Of a stretch of 64,000 bases of DNA, positions 44,806 through 52,985 are shown in pieces (position 1 is the first letter of the stretch; each line of letters begins with the position of its first letter). Made by a program: the position numbers and the translations under genes. The DNA comes from Chthoniobacterales bacterium (GTDB taxonomy: Bacteria; Verrucomicrobiota; Verrucomicrobiia; Chthoniobacterales; JAATET01), in contig JAATET010000071.1 of the NCBI GenBank assembly GCA_015655545.1, forward strand, positions 85,390 to 149,389. Reading direction: 5' to 3'. The notes beneath the pieces were generated by a model. It had not been told where the DNA came from. It saw only the letters and a program-made list of their open reading frames with translations, and did no database searches.

Positions 44806-45189
44806 TTATGGCTGCGAAATGGTGCGCGGGCGCGGCTGCCCGGCGCGGGCGCGAGGGAGAAAGCGGACGAGCGAGAGCGGCGCGCGCACCCGCGAGGGCG
44901 GCTCGCACCGGGGCATGGAGGCCTCGGGCTCCCGCACGGCGGCCTCGGGCCCCTGCGAGGGTGCCTTGGGCTCCTGCGCGGAGAGATCGCACATGTGCGA
45001 GGCGGCCTCGCACTCGCGCCGGGGGAAATCGCACCCCTCCGAGGCGGCCTCGCACCCGCGCGAGGGCGGCACGGACTCGTGCGAGGATGCCTCGGGCGCG
45101 GGCCGGTGGGCCGGGGAGACGGCCGGGAGCGCCAGCGGGGCGGGCGGGCCGCAGGGCGCGGCGGGAGTTTTACGGATGCGCGTTTCCAT
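44806..45189 (-). CDS. Low-complexity Pro/Ser/Glu protein, doubtful
   Basis: 127 residues from METRIRKTPAAPCGPPAPLA. The rest is made of degenerate 7-residue units such as 'RGCEAASEGCDFPRRECEAA' and 'PKAPSQGPEAAVREPEASMP'. The plus strand is also open in two frames over this DNA, so a real gene cannot be distinguished from a repetitive GC-rich spacer. It is co-directional with the 204-residue gene 55 bp downstream. Confidence 0.4.
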   Translation of the reverse strand: METRIRKTPAAPCGPPAPLALPAVSPAHRPAPEASSHESVPPSRGCEAASEGCDFPRRECEAASHMCDLSAQEPKAPSQGPEAAVREPEASMPRCEPPSRVRAPLSLVRFLPRARAGQPRPRTISQP

Positions 45190-45255
45190 GGCGGGCGGCG
45201 ACGGCAAGGACGTTCCGGCTTGCGGCGAGGGCCGCGCACGGCTTAGCTTCCCGGC

Positions 45256-45570
45256 ATGGCCGTCGCCGACCCGATCCATCACATCCGGCTGGATGACCGC
45301 GACCGCGCGTGGATCGACGACACTCGCGTGAAGGTCGTCGAGGTGGCCATGGATCACCTCGCCCACGGCTGGAGCGCGGAGGAAATCCACCGCCAGCACC
45401 CCGATCTCTCCCTGGCGCAGGCGCACGCCGCCCTCGCCTACTACTACGACCACCAGGCGGAGTTCGACGAAGCCATCGCGCAGAGCGCCCTCGCGGCGGA
45501 AAAGCTCGCCGCCGCCACCGCGGACTCCCCCGGCCGGCGCAAGCTGCGCGCCATGGGCCTGCTGCATTAG
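45256..45570 (+). CDS. DUF433-type antitoxin
   Basis: 104 residues. DUF433 core 'WIDDTRVKVVEVAMDHLAHG' followed by 'WSAEEIHRQHPDLSLAQAHA' and 'ALAYYYDHQAEFDEAIAQSA', an HTH-containing fold usually paired with DUF5615 PIN-like toxins, as here 3 bp downstream. Transcribed against the array. Confidence 0.88.
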   Translation: MAVADPIHHIRLDDRDRAWIDDTRVKVVEVAMDHLAHGWSAEEIHRQHPDLSLAQAHAALAYYYDHQAEFDEAIAQSALAAEKLAAATADSPGRRKLRAMGLLH

Positions 45571-45573
45571 GCC

Positions 45574-45924
45574 GTGGGCCTTCCATTCTACATGGACGTG
45601 CACGTCCCGCTGGCCATCACGGAGGCCCTGCGGCGCAAGGGCGTCGATGTGCTCCGGGCGCAGGAGGACGGCGCCGCCCGGCTGGAGGATGCCGCGCTGC
45701 TCGACCGCGCAACGGCCCTGGAGCGCGTGCTCTTCACCCAGGATGAGGACTTCTTGGTTGAGTGCGCACATCGGCAGGCGCGGGTCACGGCATTCTACGG
45801 CGTCGTCTATGCCCACCAGATGCGGGTGACGATCGGCCAATGCGTGGCCGATCTGGAACTCATCTCGAAAGTCTATGCGCCTGCCGACATGGCGGGGCGC
45901 GTCGAGCATCTGCCGCTGCGGTAG
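45574..45924 (+). CDS. DUF5615 PIN-like toxin
   Basis: 116 residues from a GTG; '[20 protein letters not shown]' at the start provides the first acidic residue of the PIN-like site, and '[18 protein letters not shown]' the second acidic cluster. DUF5615 proteins are presumed nucleases of type II TA modules. Forms a pair with the DUF433 gene just upstream. Confidence 0.87.
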   Translation: MGLPFYMDVHVPLAITEALRRKGVDVLRAQEDGAARLEDAALLDRATALERVLFTQDEDFLVECAHRQARVTAFYGVVYAHQMRVTIGQCVADLELISKVYAPADMAGRVEHLPLR

Positions 45925-45938
45925 GTTCACGGTCGCAT

Positions 45939-47405
45939 TCATTTGCGGATGACGGTGAGCCGCGCGGGCGCGGAGTCACCGCCCGGGCCGTGCGCGGTGA
46001 CGGTGAGTTTGTTTTTGCCCGGCTTCAGCGCGGCCTGGATGCTCCAGCTCGCGGTGCCTTTCGCTTTCTTCGCGGGCTTGCTGCCGATCCGATAGGTCAC
46101 GCTCGTCACCTGCCCCGTCGCCTTGCCCTTGATCGTGAGCTTCGGCTTTGTCGTCGTGAGGTTCTTTTTGCCGGTAATTTTCACCGTGGGCACGGCGGGG
46201 GCAGGAACAGGCACGACGATCTCGGTGGGGCTGAAGCGCAGCACGCGGTTGTAGCCCTGGTCGGCGATGAAGAGGCTGCCGCCGGGGCCGCCGCAGATCT
46301 GCCACGGATGGGAAAAATTGCGCTCGGAGGGGGACGCCGGGGCCCCGCCGGAACCGAGACCGGGCTGGCCGATCACGCGGGTGGCGCGGGCTCCGCTCGC
46401 CAGGGCAAGCGCGGCGGCGGGAAAGCCGAGCACCCGGTAGCCGGCGTAGTCGCTCACCCAGAGGGTGTCCTCGGCGTCGAGATAGACGCTGGTGCAGAGG
46501 TTCACGTGGGCGTCGTCGAAGGTGTCGCTGCCGGCGCTGGCGGAGAGGCCGGGCTGGCCGATCACGGCATCGGCCGTGCCGCCATTGACGGTGGCCGTCG
46601 CGGCGGCGTCGGTGAAGCGCAGCACGCGCGAGTTGCCGCTATCGGCGACCCACAGGCGGCCGGCGGCATCGGCGCACAGGCCGTAGGGGCCGTTCATGCG
46701 GGCGGGGCCGGTGGCGCCCTGGTCGGCATTCGCGCCCGGCTGGCCGAGCAGGCCGGTGGCGGGGGAGCCGGTGGTCTTCGAGGAGATATTCTTGAAGCAC
46801 AGTACGCGGTTATTGCCGTAGTCCGCCACCCAGAGCGTGTCGTCGGGGCCTACGGCCACGGCGGCGGGCAGATACATGCGGTCGAGCGCGGAGCCGGCGG
46901 TGGGCTGGCCGAGCACGATGGTGGCGGCGGGGCCGCCGGTGCCGTCGGGGCCGGTGCCCTGGACTCCGGCGGCGTGCTCGAAGCCGAGCACGCGGTTGTT
47001 GGCGCTATCGGCCACCCAGAGCCGCCCCTGGGCATCCAGGGTAATGGCGCGGGGGGCGGACAAGGTATTCGCCCCGGCGGCGCCGCCCTGGTTGGCATGG
47101 CCGGAGTTGGAGTTCTTCTGCCCGAAGGCGATCTCAGGCTCGGCCCCGCTCTGCGCGGCGGCCATGCTGGAGAAGCGCAGCACGCGGTTGTTGTCGCTGT
47201 CGCTCACGAAAACCTTGCCGGTGGCGGGGTCGCTGGCCACGCCGACGGGGCCGGCGAGGTAGGTGGACTTGTCGTCTTGCGCCATGCTCTTGAAATCGAC
47301 CTGGCCGAGCACGACGTCGGCGGGCTGGTAAGTCTGGATGCTGGCGCCGCGGGCGAGGCCGATGGCGCCGACGAGCGCGGCGAGGAGAAGGGTGGAGTTT
47401 TTCAT
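45939..47405 (-). CDS. NHL-repeat secreted protein with array Ig-like C-terminal domain
   Basis: 488 residues. Signal peptide MKNSTLLLAALVGAIGLARG. NHL propeller units: 'GVASDPATGKVFVSDSDNNR', 'AVGPDDTLWVADYGNNRVLC', 'GLCADAAGRLWVADSGNSRV', about six. The array domain is at about 405-488 (VKITGKKNLTTTKPKLTIKG). Stop lies 15 bp from the convergent TA pair. Starts 6 nt after the stop of the next NHL gene. Confidence 0.88.
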   Translation of the reverse strand: MKNSTLLLAALVGAIGLARGASIQTYQPADVVLGQVDFKSMAQDDKSTYLAGPVGVASDPATGKVFVSDSDNNRVLRFSSMAAAQSGAEPEIAFGQKNSNSGHANQGGAAGANTLSAPRAITLDAQGRLWVADSANNRVLGFEHAAGVQGTGPDGTGGPAATIVLGQPTAGSALDRMYLPAAVAVGPDDTLWVADYGNNRVLCFKNISSKTTGSPATGLLGQPGANADQGATGPARMNGPYGLCADAAGRLWVADSGNSRVLRFTDAAATATVNGGTADAVIGQPGLSASAGSDTFDDAHVNLCTSVYLDAEDTLWVSDYAGYRVLGFPAAALALASGARATRVIGQPGLGSGGAPASPSERNFSHPWQICGGPGGSLFIADQGYNRVLRFSPTEIVVPVPAPAVPTVKITGKKNLTTTKPKLTIKGKATGQVTSVTYRIGSKPAKKAKGTASWSIQAALKPGKNKLTVTAHGPGGDSAPARLTVIRK

Positions 47406-47411
47406 GAGTGG

Positions 47412-48929
47412 TTATTTGTTTCCCAACTCTGCGGAAGTGTTGCCCCGTAGGTTGGGATGCGCTGCCGCGCGGGCAGTGCGGGTGAGGGTGAGCCGCGCGG
47501 GCGCGGAGTCGCCGCCGGGGCCGTGCGCGATGACGGTGATCTTGTTTTTGCCGGGCTTCAGCGCGACGGTGAGCTTCCACGAAGCCGTGCCCTTGGCCTT
47601 CCGCGCGGGCTTGCCGCCGATGCGGCAGCGCACGCCCGTCACCGGCCCCGTGGCGCGGCCCTTGATCGTGAGCTTCGCCTTCGCCGTGGTGAGCTTCTTC
47701 GGCCCCGCGATCTTCACCACGGGCGCGGCGGGGGCGGGCACGATGGTCTCGATGGGGCTGAAGCGGAGCACGCGGTTGCAGCCGGAATCGACAATGAGCA
47801 GGCTCTCCCCCGGCCCGCCGCTCACTTGCTCGGGCGTAACTATTTTGCCTGTCTCCAAGATGCTGCTAGTTCCCTCGAAGTTCGGCTGGCCGAGCACGGT
47901 GGCGGCGGGGGCGCCGGGGGCCAGGGCGGCGGCGGCGGGGAAGCCCAGCACACGGCTGTAACCCGCATCGCACACCCACAGGGTGCCCGCGGCATCGAGA
48001 TACACGCCGCGGCATTCATTCACATGGGTTTCATCCGTATCCGTGCCGGCGGCGCCGAAGGTGGACTGGCCGAGCAGGCCGCTGGCCTTCGCGCTCGTCC
48101 CGGTGGTGATCGCCGTCTTCGCCTTCGCCGCCGCGCCATCGAATCGGAGCACCCGGTGGTTGTATTTATCCGCCACCCAGAGCCGGCCCGCGGCATCGGC
48201 CCAGAGGCCGTGGGGATTATTCATCCCGCCGTCGCCGAGCGCGGGCGGGTTCGCCGTGAAGCTGGGCTGGCCGAGCACGCCATCGGGGGCGGCGCCGGTC
48301 GTCTTCGCCGAGATGTTGGCGAAGGCCAGCACCCGGTTATTGCCGGTATCCGCCACCCAGAGCGTGTCGTCGGGGCCGAGGCTCACCGCCTGGGGGAAAT
48401 TCATCTTGTCCTTCCCGATGCCTTGCCCGCCGCCGAGCACGATGCTCGCGGCAGGGCCGGGCATGGCGGCGGTGGTCGCCGCGAAGTAGCCGACCACGCG
48501 GTGATTACGCGTATCGGCCACCCACAGGCGGCCCTTGGCATCCACGGTGATGGCGCCGGGGCTATACAAGCCGCTCGCGACGGGGCTCGCGGTGTTGTCC
48601 TGGTTCGTCCAATGGGAGGTATAGTCCGGCTGGCCGAAGACCATGTCGGGGTCGAGGTGGGCCTCGGCGGCGGCGATGCTGGCGAAACGCAAGACGCGGT
48701 GGTTAAAACTATCGGAGACGAAAACCTTGCCGCTCGCGGAGTCGCAGGCCACGCCAAGCGGCATCGAAAAACGGTTCACCTGGCCGAGGTAGGCGTCTTT
48801 TGTCTTGAAATCGGGCTGGCCGATCACGCCGATGGCGGCCTGGCCATTCTGGAAGCTGCCGGCCGCGTGGGCGCCGCCCACGAGGGCGAAGGCGGCCAGG
48901 GAGGCGAGCGTGAGGAGAGTCGTTTTCAC
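47412..48929 (-). CDS. NHL-repeat secreted protein with array Ig-like C-terminal domain
   Basis: 505 residues from a GTG; signal peptide MKTTLLTLASLAAFALVGGA. Begins 'FQNGQAAIGVIGQPDFKTKD', then NHL units 'GKVFVSDSFNHRVLRFASIA', 'LGPDDTLWVADTGNNRVLAF', 'RLWVADKYNHRVLRFDGAAA'. The array domain (VKIAGPKKLTTAKAKLTIKG) is followed by an extra tail, 'TARAAAHPNLRGNTSAELGN', shared in part with the orphan domain at 54314. 6-nt junctions on both sides. Confidence 0.88.
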   Translation of the reverse strand: MKTTLLTLASLAAFALVGGAHAAGSFQNGQAAIGVIGQPDFKTKDAYLGQVNRFSMPLGVACDSASGKVFVSDSFNHRVLRFASIAAAEAHLDPDMVFGQPDYTSHWTNQDNTASPVASGLYSPGAITVDAKGRLWVADTRNHRVVGYFAATTAAMPGPAASIVLGGGQGIGKDKMNFPQAVSLGPDDTLWVADTGNNRVLAFANISAKTTGAAPDGVLGQPSFTANPPALGDGGMNNPHGLWADAAGRLWVADKYNHRVLRFDGAAAKAKTAITTGTSAKASGLLGQSTFGAAGTDTDETHVNECRGVYLDAAGTLWVCDAGYSRVLGFPAAAALAPGAPAATVLGQPNFEGTSSILETGKIVTPEQVSGGPGESLLIVDSGCNRVLRFSPIETIVPAPAAPVVKIAGPKKLTTAKAKLTIKGRATGPVTGVRCRIGGKPARKAKGTASWKLTVALKPGKNKITVIAHGPGGDSAPARLTLTRTARAAAHPNLRGNTSAELGNK

Positions 48930-48935
48930 AAAGTG

Positions 48936-50246
48936 CTACGGTTTCCGCATGACGGTGACTCTCGCGGGCGCGGAGTCGCCGCCGGGGCCGTGGGCGGTGA
49001 CGGCGATCTTGTTTTTGCCGGGCTTCAGCGCGGCCTTGAGGCTCCACTTCGCCGTGCCCTTTGCTGCTTTGGCCGGCCGGCTGCCGATGCGGTAAGTCAC
49101 GCTCGTCACCGGCCCGGTGGCGCTGCCCTTGATCGTGAGCTTCGCCTTCGCGGTGGTGAGATTTTTGGCGCCGATGATCTTGACGACGGGCGCGGCGGGC
49201 TTCGGCGGCGGCACGACCTTGGGAGTCATCTTCCAGACGACAGCCTCGGTGCGGTTGACGACCGAGTTACGAGCACTGCCGGCGACCAGGATCGTGGCGC
49301 CGTCCGTCCATACGCTCCTGGCTTCCGAGGTTGAATAGTCCGCCGGGAGCAGAACGTGCAGGTCGATAAAACTGCCAGCCGTGCCTGTCCAGATACCGGC
49401 GTGGGAAGCCCCATTGATAATCGCGTAACCGGCCTGCTGCGTGCCGTTCGTATCGTAGAGGTAAGACGAGGTTGCACCGGTGCTCTCCGGGTGGAGATCG
49501 ACAAAGCTGCCCTTGCTGCCCGCCCAGATGGCGGCGCGGGAGACGCCGTCCACCACGGTGCGCCCGGCCTGCTGCGCGCCAGTGGTGGCTCTGATGACAG
49601 AGGCGGTCGTGACGGCATCGGCCGCGTAGGGGTGGAGATCGACGAAGCTGTCTTTCGTGCCAGCCCAGATACCCGCATGGGCGCTGCCGCCGATGGTGGC
49701 GTATCCGGCCTGCTGCGTGCCGGTGGTGGCATTGAGGCCGGAGGCGGTCGCGCCGGAGCTGTCGGGATTCAGGTCCAGAAAGCTGGCCTTGCCGCCGGCC
49801 CAGATGCCGCCGTGCGAAACACCGCCAGTCATGATGTTGCCCGCCTGCTGGGTGCCGCTGGTCGCTTGAACGATGGAATAGGTGACGTTTGGATCGTCGG
49901 GATGGAGATCGACGAAGCTCTCCTTCGTGCCGGCCCAGATGCCCGCGTGGTTCGTCCCTCCGATGGTGGCGTAGCCTGCCTGCTGAGTGCCATTGATGGC
50001 GTTGAGGCCGGAGGCCGTGGCTCCGACGCCCCCATCCGGATGGAGGTCGATAGGGGACGCTGCCGTGCCGCTCCAGATCGTCGCATGGCCGCCTGAGTAT
50101 CCGACCTGCCGGGTGCCGGTCGTCGCGTAGGCCGAGGCTGCGGAATTAAAAGCGCCGTCGGGGGTGAGATACGTCACCGTCCACGTCTGCGCGTGCAGCG
50201 TGGCGGCGGTGAAGGCGGCGGCGAGGGTGAGAAATGAGGTTTTCAT
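48936..50246 (-). CDS. AIWAGT-repeat secreted protein with array Ig-like C-terminal domain
   Basis: 436 residues. Signal peptide MKTSFLTLAAAFTAATLHAQ. Seven ~47-residue units of a HAF-like type: 'GTQQAGYATIGGTNHAGIWA', 'GTKESFVDLHPDDPNVTYSI', repeated with few changes, ending 'DLHVLLPADYSTSEARSVWT'. The array domain is at about 352-436 (VKIIGAKNLTTAKAKLTIKG). It shares this repeat type with the gene at 55539. 6-nt junctions at both ends. Confidence 0.85.
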   Translation of the reverse strand: MKTSFLTLAAAFTAATLHAQTWTVTYLTPDGAFNSAASAYATTGTRQVGYSGGHATIWSGTAASPIDLHPDGGVGATASGLNAINGTQQAGYATIGGTNHAGIWAGTKESFVDLHPDDPNVTYSIVQATSGTQQAGNIMTGGVSHGGIWAGGKASFLDLNPDSSGATASGLNATTGTQQAGYATIGGSAHAGIWAGTKDSFVDLHPYAADAVTTASVIRATTGAQQAGRTVVDGVSRAAIWAGSKGSFVDLHPESTGATSSYLYDTNGTQQAGYAIINGASHAGIWTGTAGSFIDLHVLLPADYSTSEARSVWTDGATILVAGSARNSVVNRTEAVVWKMTPKVVPPPKPAAPVVKIIGAKNLTTAKAKLTIKGSATGPVTSVTYRIGSRPAKAAKGTAKWSLKAALKPGKNKIAVTAHGPGGDSAPARVTVMRKP

Positions 50247-50252
50247 AAAATG

Positions 50253-51755
50253 CTATGGCTTGCGGATGATGGTGAGTTTCGCGGGGGCGGAATTAAGGAC
50301 CGGGCCGCCGGGGCCGCCGGTGGAACCAGTCCCTATTGCGGTGACGGTGATCTTGTTTGGGCCGGGCCTGAGCGCGGCGGTGAATTTCCACGAGGCCGTG
50401 CCCTTGGCCTTCCGCGCGGGCTTGCCGCCGATGCGGTAGGTGACGCTCGCCACCTGCCCTGTCGCCTTGCCTTTGACGGTAAGCTTCGCCTTTGCGGTCG
50501 TGAGCTTCTTCGCGCCGCTGATCTTCACCACCGGCCGGGCGACGGCAGGCGGGGCAACGATCTCGACCGGCGCGAAGCGCAGCACGCGGTTGTTGCTGCG
50601 ATCGGCTACGTAAAGGCTGCCCGCCGGCCCGCCGGCTACCCGCCAAGGCGGGCCAAAGGCCTTGTCCGACAACCCCGGATCTCCCGTTTTGAAATCCGGC
50701 TGCCCGAGCACGTAAGTGGCGGGGGCGGCGGGAAGCAGGGCGGCGGCGGCGGGGAAGCCCAGGATATGCGCGAAGCTATTGTCACTCACCCACAGGGTGC
50801 CCGCGGCATCGAGACAGACCCCGTAGCACTTGTTCACATGGGTTCCGTCCAGCGCCTGCGTATTCGCGAAGAATGTCTTCTGGCCGAGCACGCCGTCGGC
50901 CTTGGCGTTCGTCACCGTGGGGATCGCCGCCCTGGCCTTCGCGATGGCGTTGTCGAAGCGCAACACCCGGTCATTAAAGGTATCCGCCACCCACAGCCGG
51001 CCCGCGGCGTCGGCGCAGATGTCAAGGGGCGAACTCATCCCTCCGGGGCCGAACGCGGGCGTCTTCGCCCCGAAGGAGGGCTGGCCCAGCACGCCGTCGG
51101 CGGGGTCTCCGGTTTTCTTCGCCGAGACGTTGGCGAAGGCCAGCACCCGGTTGTTGCCGGTATCTGCCACCCAGAGCGTGTCGTCGGGGCCTACGGCCAC
51201 CGCGTAGGGAGCATCCATCCTGTCCTTCGCGAGGCCGCTCTGGGTGCCGAATACCGTGGACTGGCCGAGCACGATGTCTGCCGCGGGGCCCATCACCAAG
51301 GTCGTGGTCGCCTTGAAATAGCCAACCACGCGGTGACTCCCGGTATCCGCCACCCAGAGGCGCTCCTTGGCATCCACGGCGATGGCGCCGGGGATGGTGA
51401 TGTGGCTTGCCGACGAAGCCAGCGACGAATGGGAGGTGAAATCCGGCTGGCCGAAGACCATCTCGGGATCCTCCCCGCTCTCGGCGGCAGCCACATCGGC
51501 GAAGCGCAACACGCGGTGATTGAAGGCATCGCAGACGAACACCTTCCCGCTCTCGGCATCGTAGGCCACGCCTTGCGGACTCACAAAGCGGTTCGGCTTT
51601 GCAGCGGTGCTGCTATCGGCGGGGTATGGGTCGCCGGATTTGAAATCGGCCTGGCCGATCACGCCGATGGCCGGCTGGCCATTCTGGAAGCCGGCGGCGG
51701 CGTGGGCGAGACTGGCGGCCGCGAGAAATGCGAGGGCGAGAAATGAGGTCTTCAT
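50253..51755 (-). CDS. NHL-repeat secreted protein with array Ig-like C-terminal domain
   Basis: 500 residues from MKTSFLALAFLAAASLAHAA (signal peptide); the track adds 141 codons from the repeat-rich leader. Strongly similar to the NHL gene at 47412: 'FQNGQPAIGVIGQADFKSGD', 'AVGPDDTLWVADTGNNRVLA', 'LWVADTFNDRVLRFDNAIAK'. The array domain carries an insertion, 'TGSTGGPGGPVLNSAPAKLT', in place of HGPGGDSAPA. Thirty bp upstream lies a remnant of the 204-residue gene. Confidence 0.87.
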   Translation of the reverse strand: MKTSFLALAFLAAASLAHAAAGFQNGQPAIGVIGQADFKSGDPYPADSSTAAKPNRFVSPQGVAYDAESGKVFVCDAFNHRVLRFADVAAAESGEDPEMVFGQPDFTSHSSLASSASHITIPGAIAVDAKERLWVADTGSHRVVGYFKATTTLVMGPAADIVLGQSTVFGTQSGLAKDRMDAPYAVAVGPDDTLWVADTGNNRVLAFANVSAKKTGDPADGVLGQPSFGAKTPAFGPGGMSSPLDICADAAGRLWVADTFNDRVLRFDNAIAKARAAIPTVTNAKADGVLGQKTFFANTQALDGTHVNKCYGVCLDAAGTLWVSDNSFAHILGFPAAAALLPAAPATYVLGQPDFKTGDPGLSDKAFGPPWRVAGGPAGSLYVADRSNNRVLRFAPVEIVAPPAVARPVVKISGAKKLTTAKAKLTVKGKATGQVASVTYRIGGKPARKAKGTASWKFTAALRPGPNKITVTAIGTGSTGGPGGPVLNSAPAKLTIIRKP

Positions 51756-51784
51756 GAAATGGGCAGCGCTTCTGCGGGCGGAAA

Positions 51785-51883
51785 TCAGCCGCCGCAGAGG
51801 GCGCTCACGATGTCGCCGGGCCGGCCGATTGCCTCGTCGCCCCCCATGCCGGCGGCGCGGCATTCGCGCGTCCCGGGCGCGCC
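51785..51883 (-). pseudogene. Remnant of the 3' end of the 44136-type gene
   Basis: About 32 codons: 'APGTRECRAAGMGGDEAIGR' then PGDIVSALCGG and stop, matching the end of the intact gene (APETREYRAVGVVADEEIGQ, PSDIVSVLYGG). As at 44136, it is followed within ~45 bp by an array-gene signal peptide, so the junction was duplicated as a block. Confidence 0.75.
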
Positions 51884-51922
51884 CGGCCGGAGAGAAGATC
51901 CGCGCCCCGCCCATTCGCACGG

Positions 51923-52168
51923 AGAGACAACCAACGGTGAGCGGGCGGGGGCGGAAAGCCGGCGGCGGAAGGGAAAGAGACTCCGCCTCCCCTTCTGCGC
52001 ATGCCCTGCCGGGAAAGGTTTTCGCTTGGCCGGGGGGCCATGCCCGCGCGCGCCCATCCCCGGGGAACGGGAGGCAAAACGAAAACGCGAGAAAAGCGCC
52101 TCCGCCAGGGTGGCGGGGCGGAGCGGGCGACTCGGTGAAAGAGAGAGAGTAGCGCCCAGGTTGTCTCT
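51923..52168. repeat. Element with 10-bp terminal inverted repeats, copy 1
   Basis: AGAGACAACC at the left and GGTTGTCTCT at the right are exact inverted repeats 246 bp apart. The left edge (cgcacggAGAGACAACCaacg) and right edge (agcgcccaGGTTGTCTCTtagg) both recur at 54670-54792. No transposase inside; MITE-like in form. Confidence 0.65.
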
Positions 52169-52209
52169 TAGGCTGCAAGCGAGGGAAGTTCGCAGCCGCA
52201 GGAGCCGCC

Positions 52210-52250
52210 GCCTATGTGCCGATCACCACAATCGCCTCGTAGAAACCATC
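52210..52250 (-). repeat. Dispersed repeat, copy C
   Basis: Minus-strand GATGGTTTCTACGAGGCGAT then TGTGGTGATCGGCACATAGG. Linked to the right end of the inverted-repeat element through a shared ~100-bp block also present with copy D. Confidence 0.7.
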
Positions 52251-52334
52251 CTGCGAGCGGGGCTGAAGATGCCTCACGCAGAGGCGCGGAGATGCGGAGG
52301 GGCCGCTGGCGCCTTTCCGCCCGGGCTCCTCTTC

Positions 52335-52696
52335 CTAGATGGGAAGCACTCTGGCTTTCGTGCGATCGGGGAGGATGGTAACGATCGCTCCCCTCTCCAG
52401 TTCCTCCCGGAATTGATGCAGTGCGGCGAGGATGATAGGTCCGAGAACGCCGGGCGTGACGTCATCCACCCGGGCTTGAATGACGCTTGGTTTATGCGAG
52501 GCGGCGTGGGCCAGGAGGGTGCCGAAATCCAGATCGTGGGTGAAGACGATATATCCTCGGACGCTGGCGTGCTCGAAGATGACTTTATCCTCCACATCCA
52601 CCGCACCGACCGAGGACCAGTGGATGGAGGCTATGTGATGAAGATCGAAGTAGCCGACCCACTCGGGGTGAGGCAGACGTCGATAAGCAGCGTCAT
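52335..52696 (-). pseudogene. DUF5615 PIN-like toxin with a frameshift after codon 10
   Basis: The ATG at 52696 overlaps the antitoxin stop (ATGA) and starts MTLLIDVCLTP, the usual first strand of the family. The rest of the domain, 'EWVGYFDLHHIASIHWSSVG', 'GYIVFTHDLDFGTLLAHAAS', 'GAIVTILPDRTKARVLPI', is in another frame, joined at a CACCCCGAG sequence near 52665 by one missing base. The track's 156-residue ORF reads the second frame with a shadow N-terminus. Either an inactivated toxin, a sequencing error, or a C-run slippage site. Confidence 0.8.
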
Positions 52697-52917
52697 GCGG
52701 GCTGCAAGTCCGCATCAAATGCCTCCGTGAGCCATGTGGCGTAGGAGAGTGCGGCGGGGATGTCTTCCTGCTCGAGGTAGGGATACATCTGGAGAATATC
52801 CGCATGGGTGCGCCCGGCGGCCACCAGGCCGGTGATGGTGCCGACGGTCACCCGCAGGCCGCGGATGCATGGCTTGCCGCCCATCACGAGGGGATTTCTG
52901 GTGATGCGTGGATGCAT
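52693..52917 (-). CDS. DUF433-type antitoxin
   Basis: 74 residues: 'MHPRITRNPLVMGGKPCIRG' then 'LRVTVGTITGLVAAGRTHAD' and 'ILQMYPYLEQEDIPAALSYA', the full DUF433 pattern. Its stop overlaps the toxin's ATG by 4 nt. Unlike the other two TA pairs in the array, it is in the same direction as the array genes. Confidence 0.9.
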   Translation of the reverse strand: MHPRITRNPLVMGGKPCIRGLRVTVGTITGLVAAGRTHADILQMYPYLEQEDIPAALSYATWLTEAFDADLQPA

Positions 52918-52985
52918 GGCGGAAAGCTACGTGACGGGCGATAGGCTGGCAAGCTCGCAAGCCGGCCGGAGCGCGCTGGATGCGG

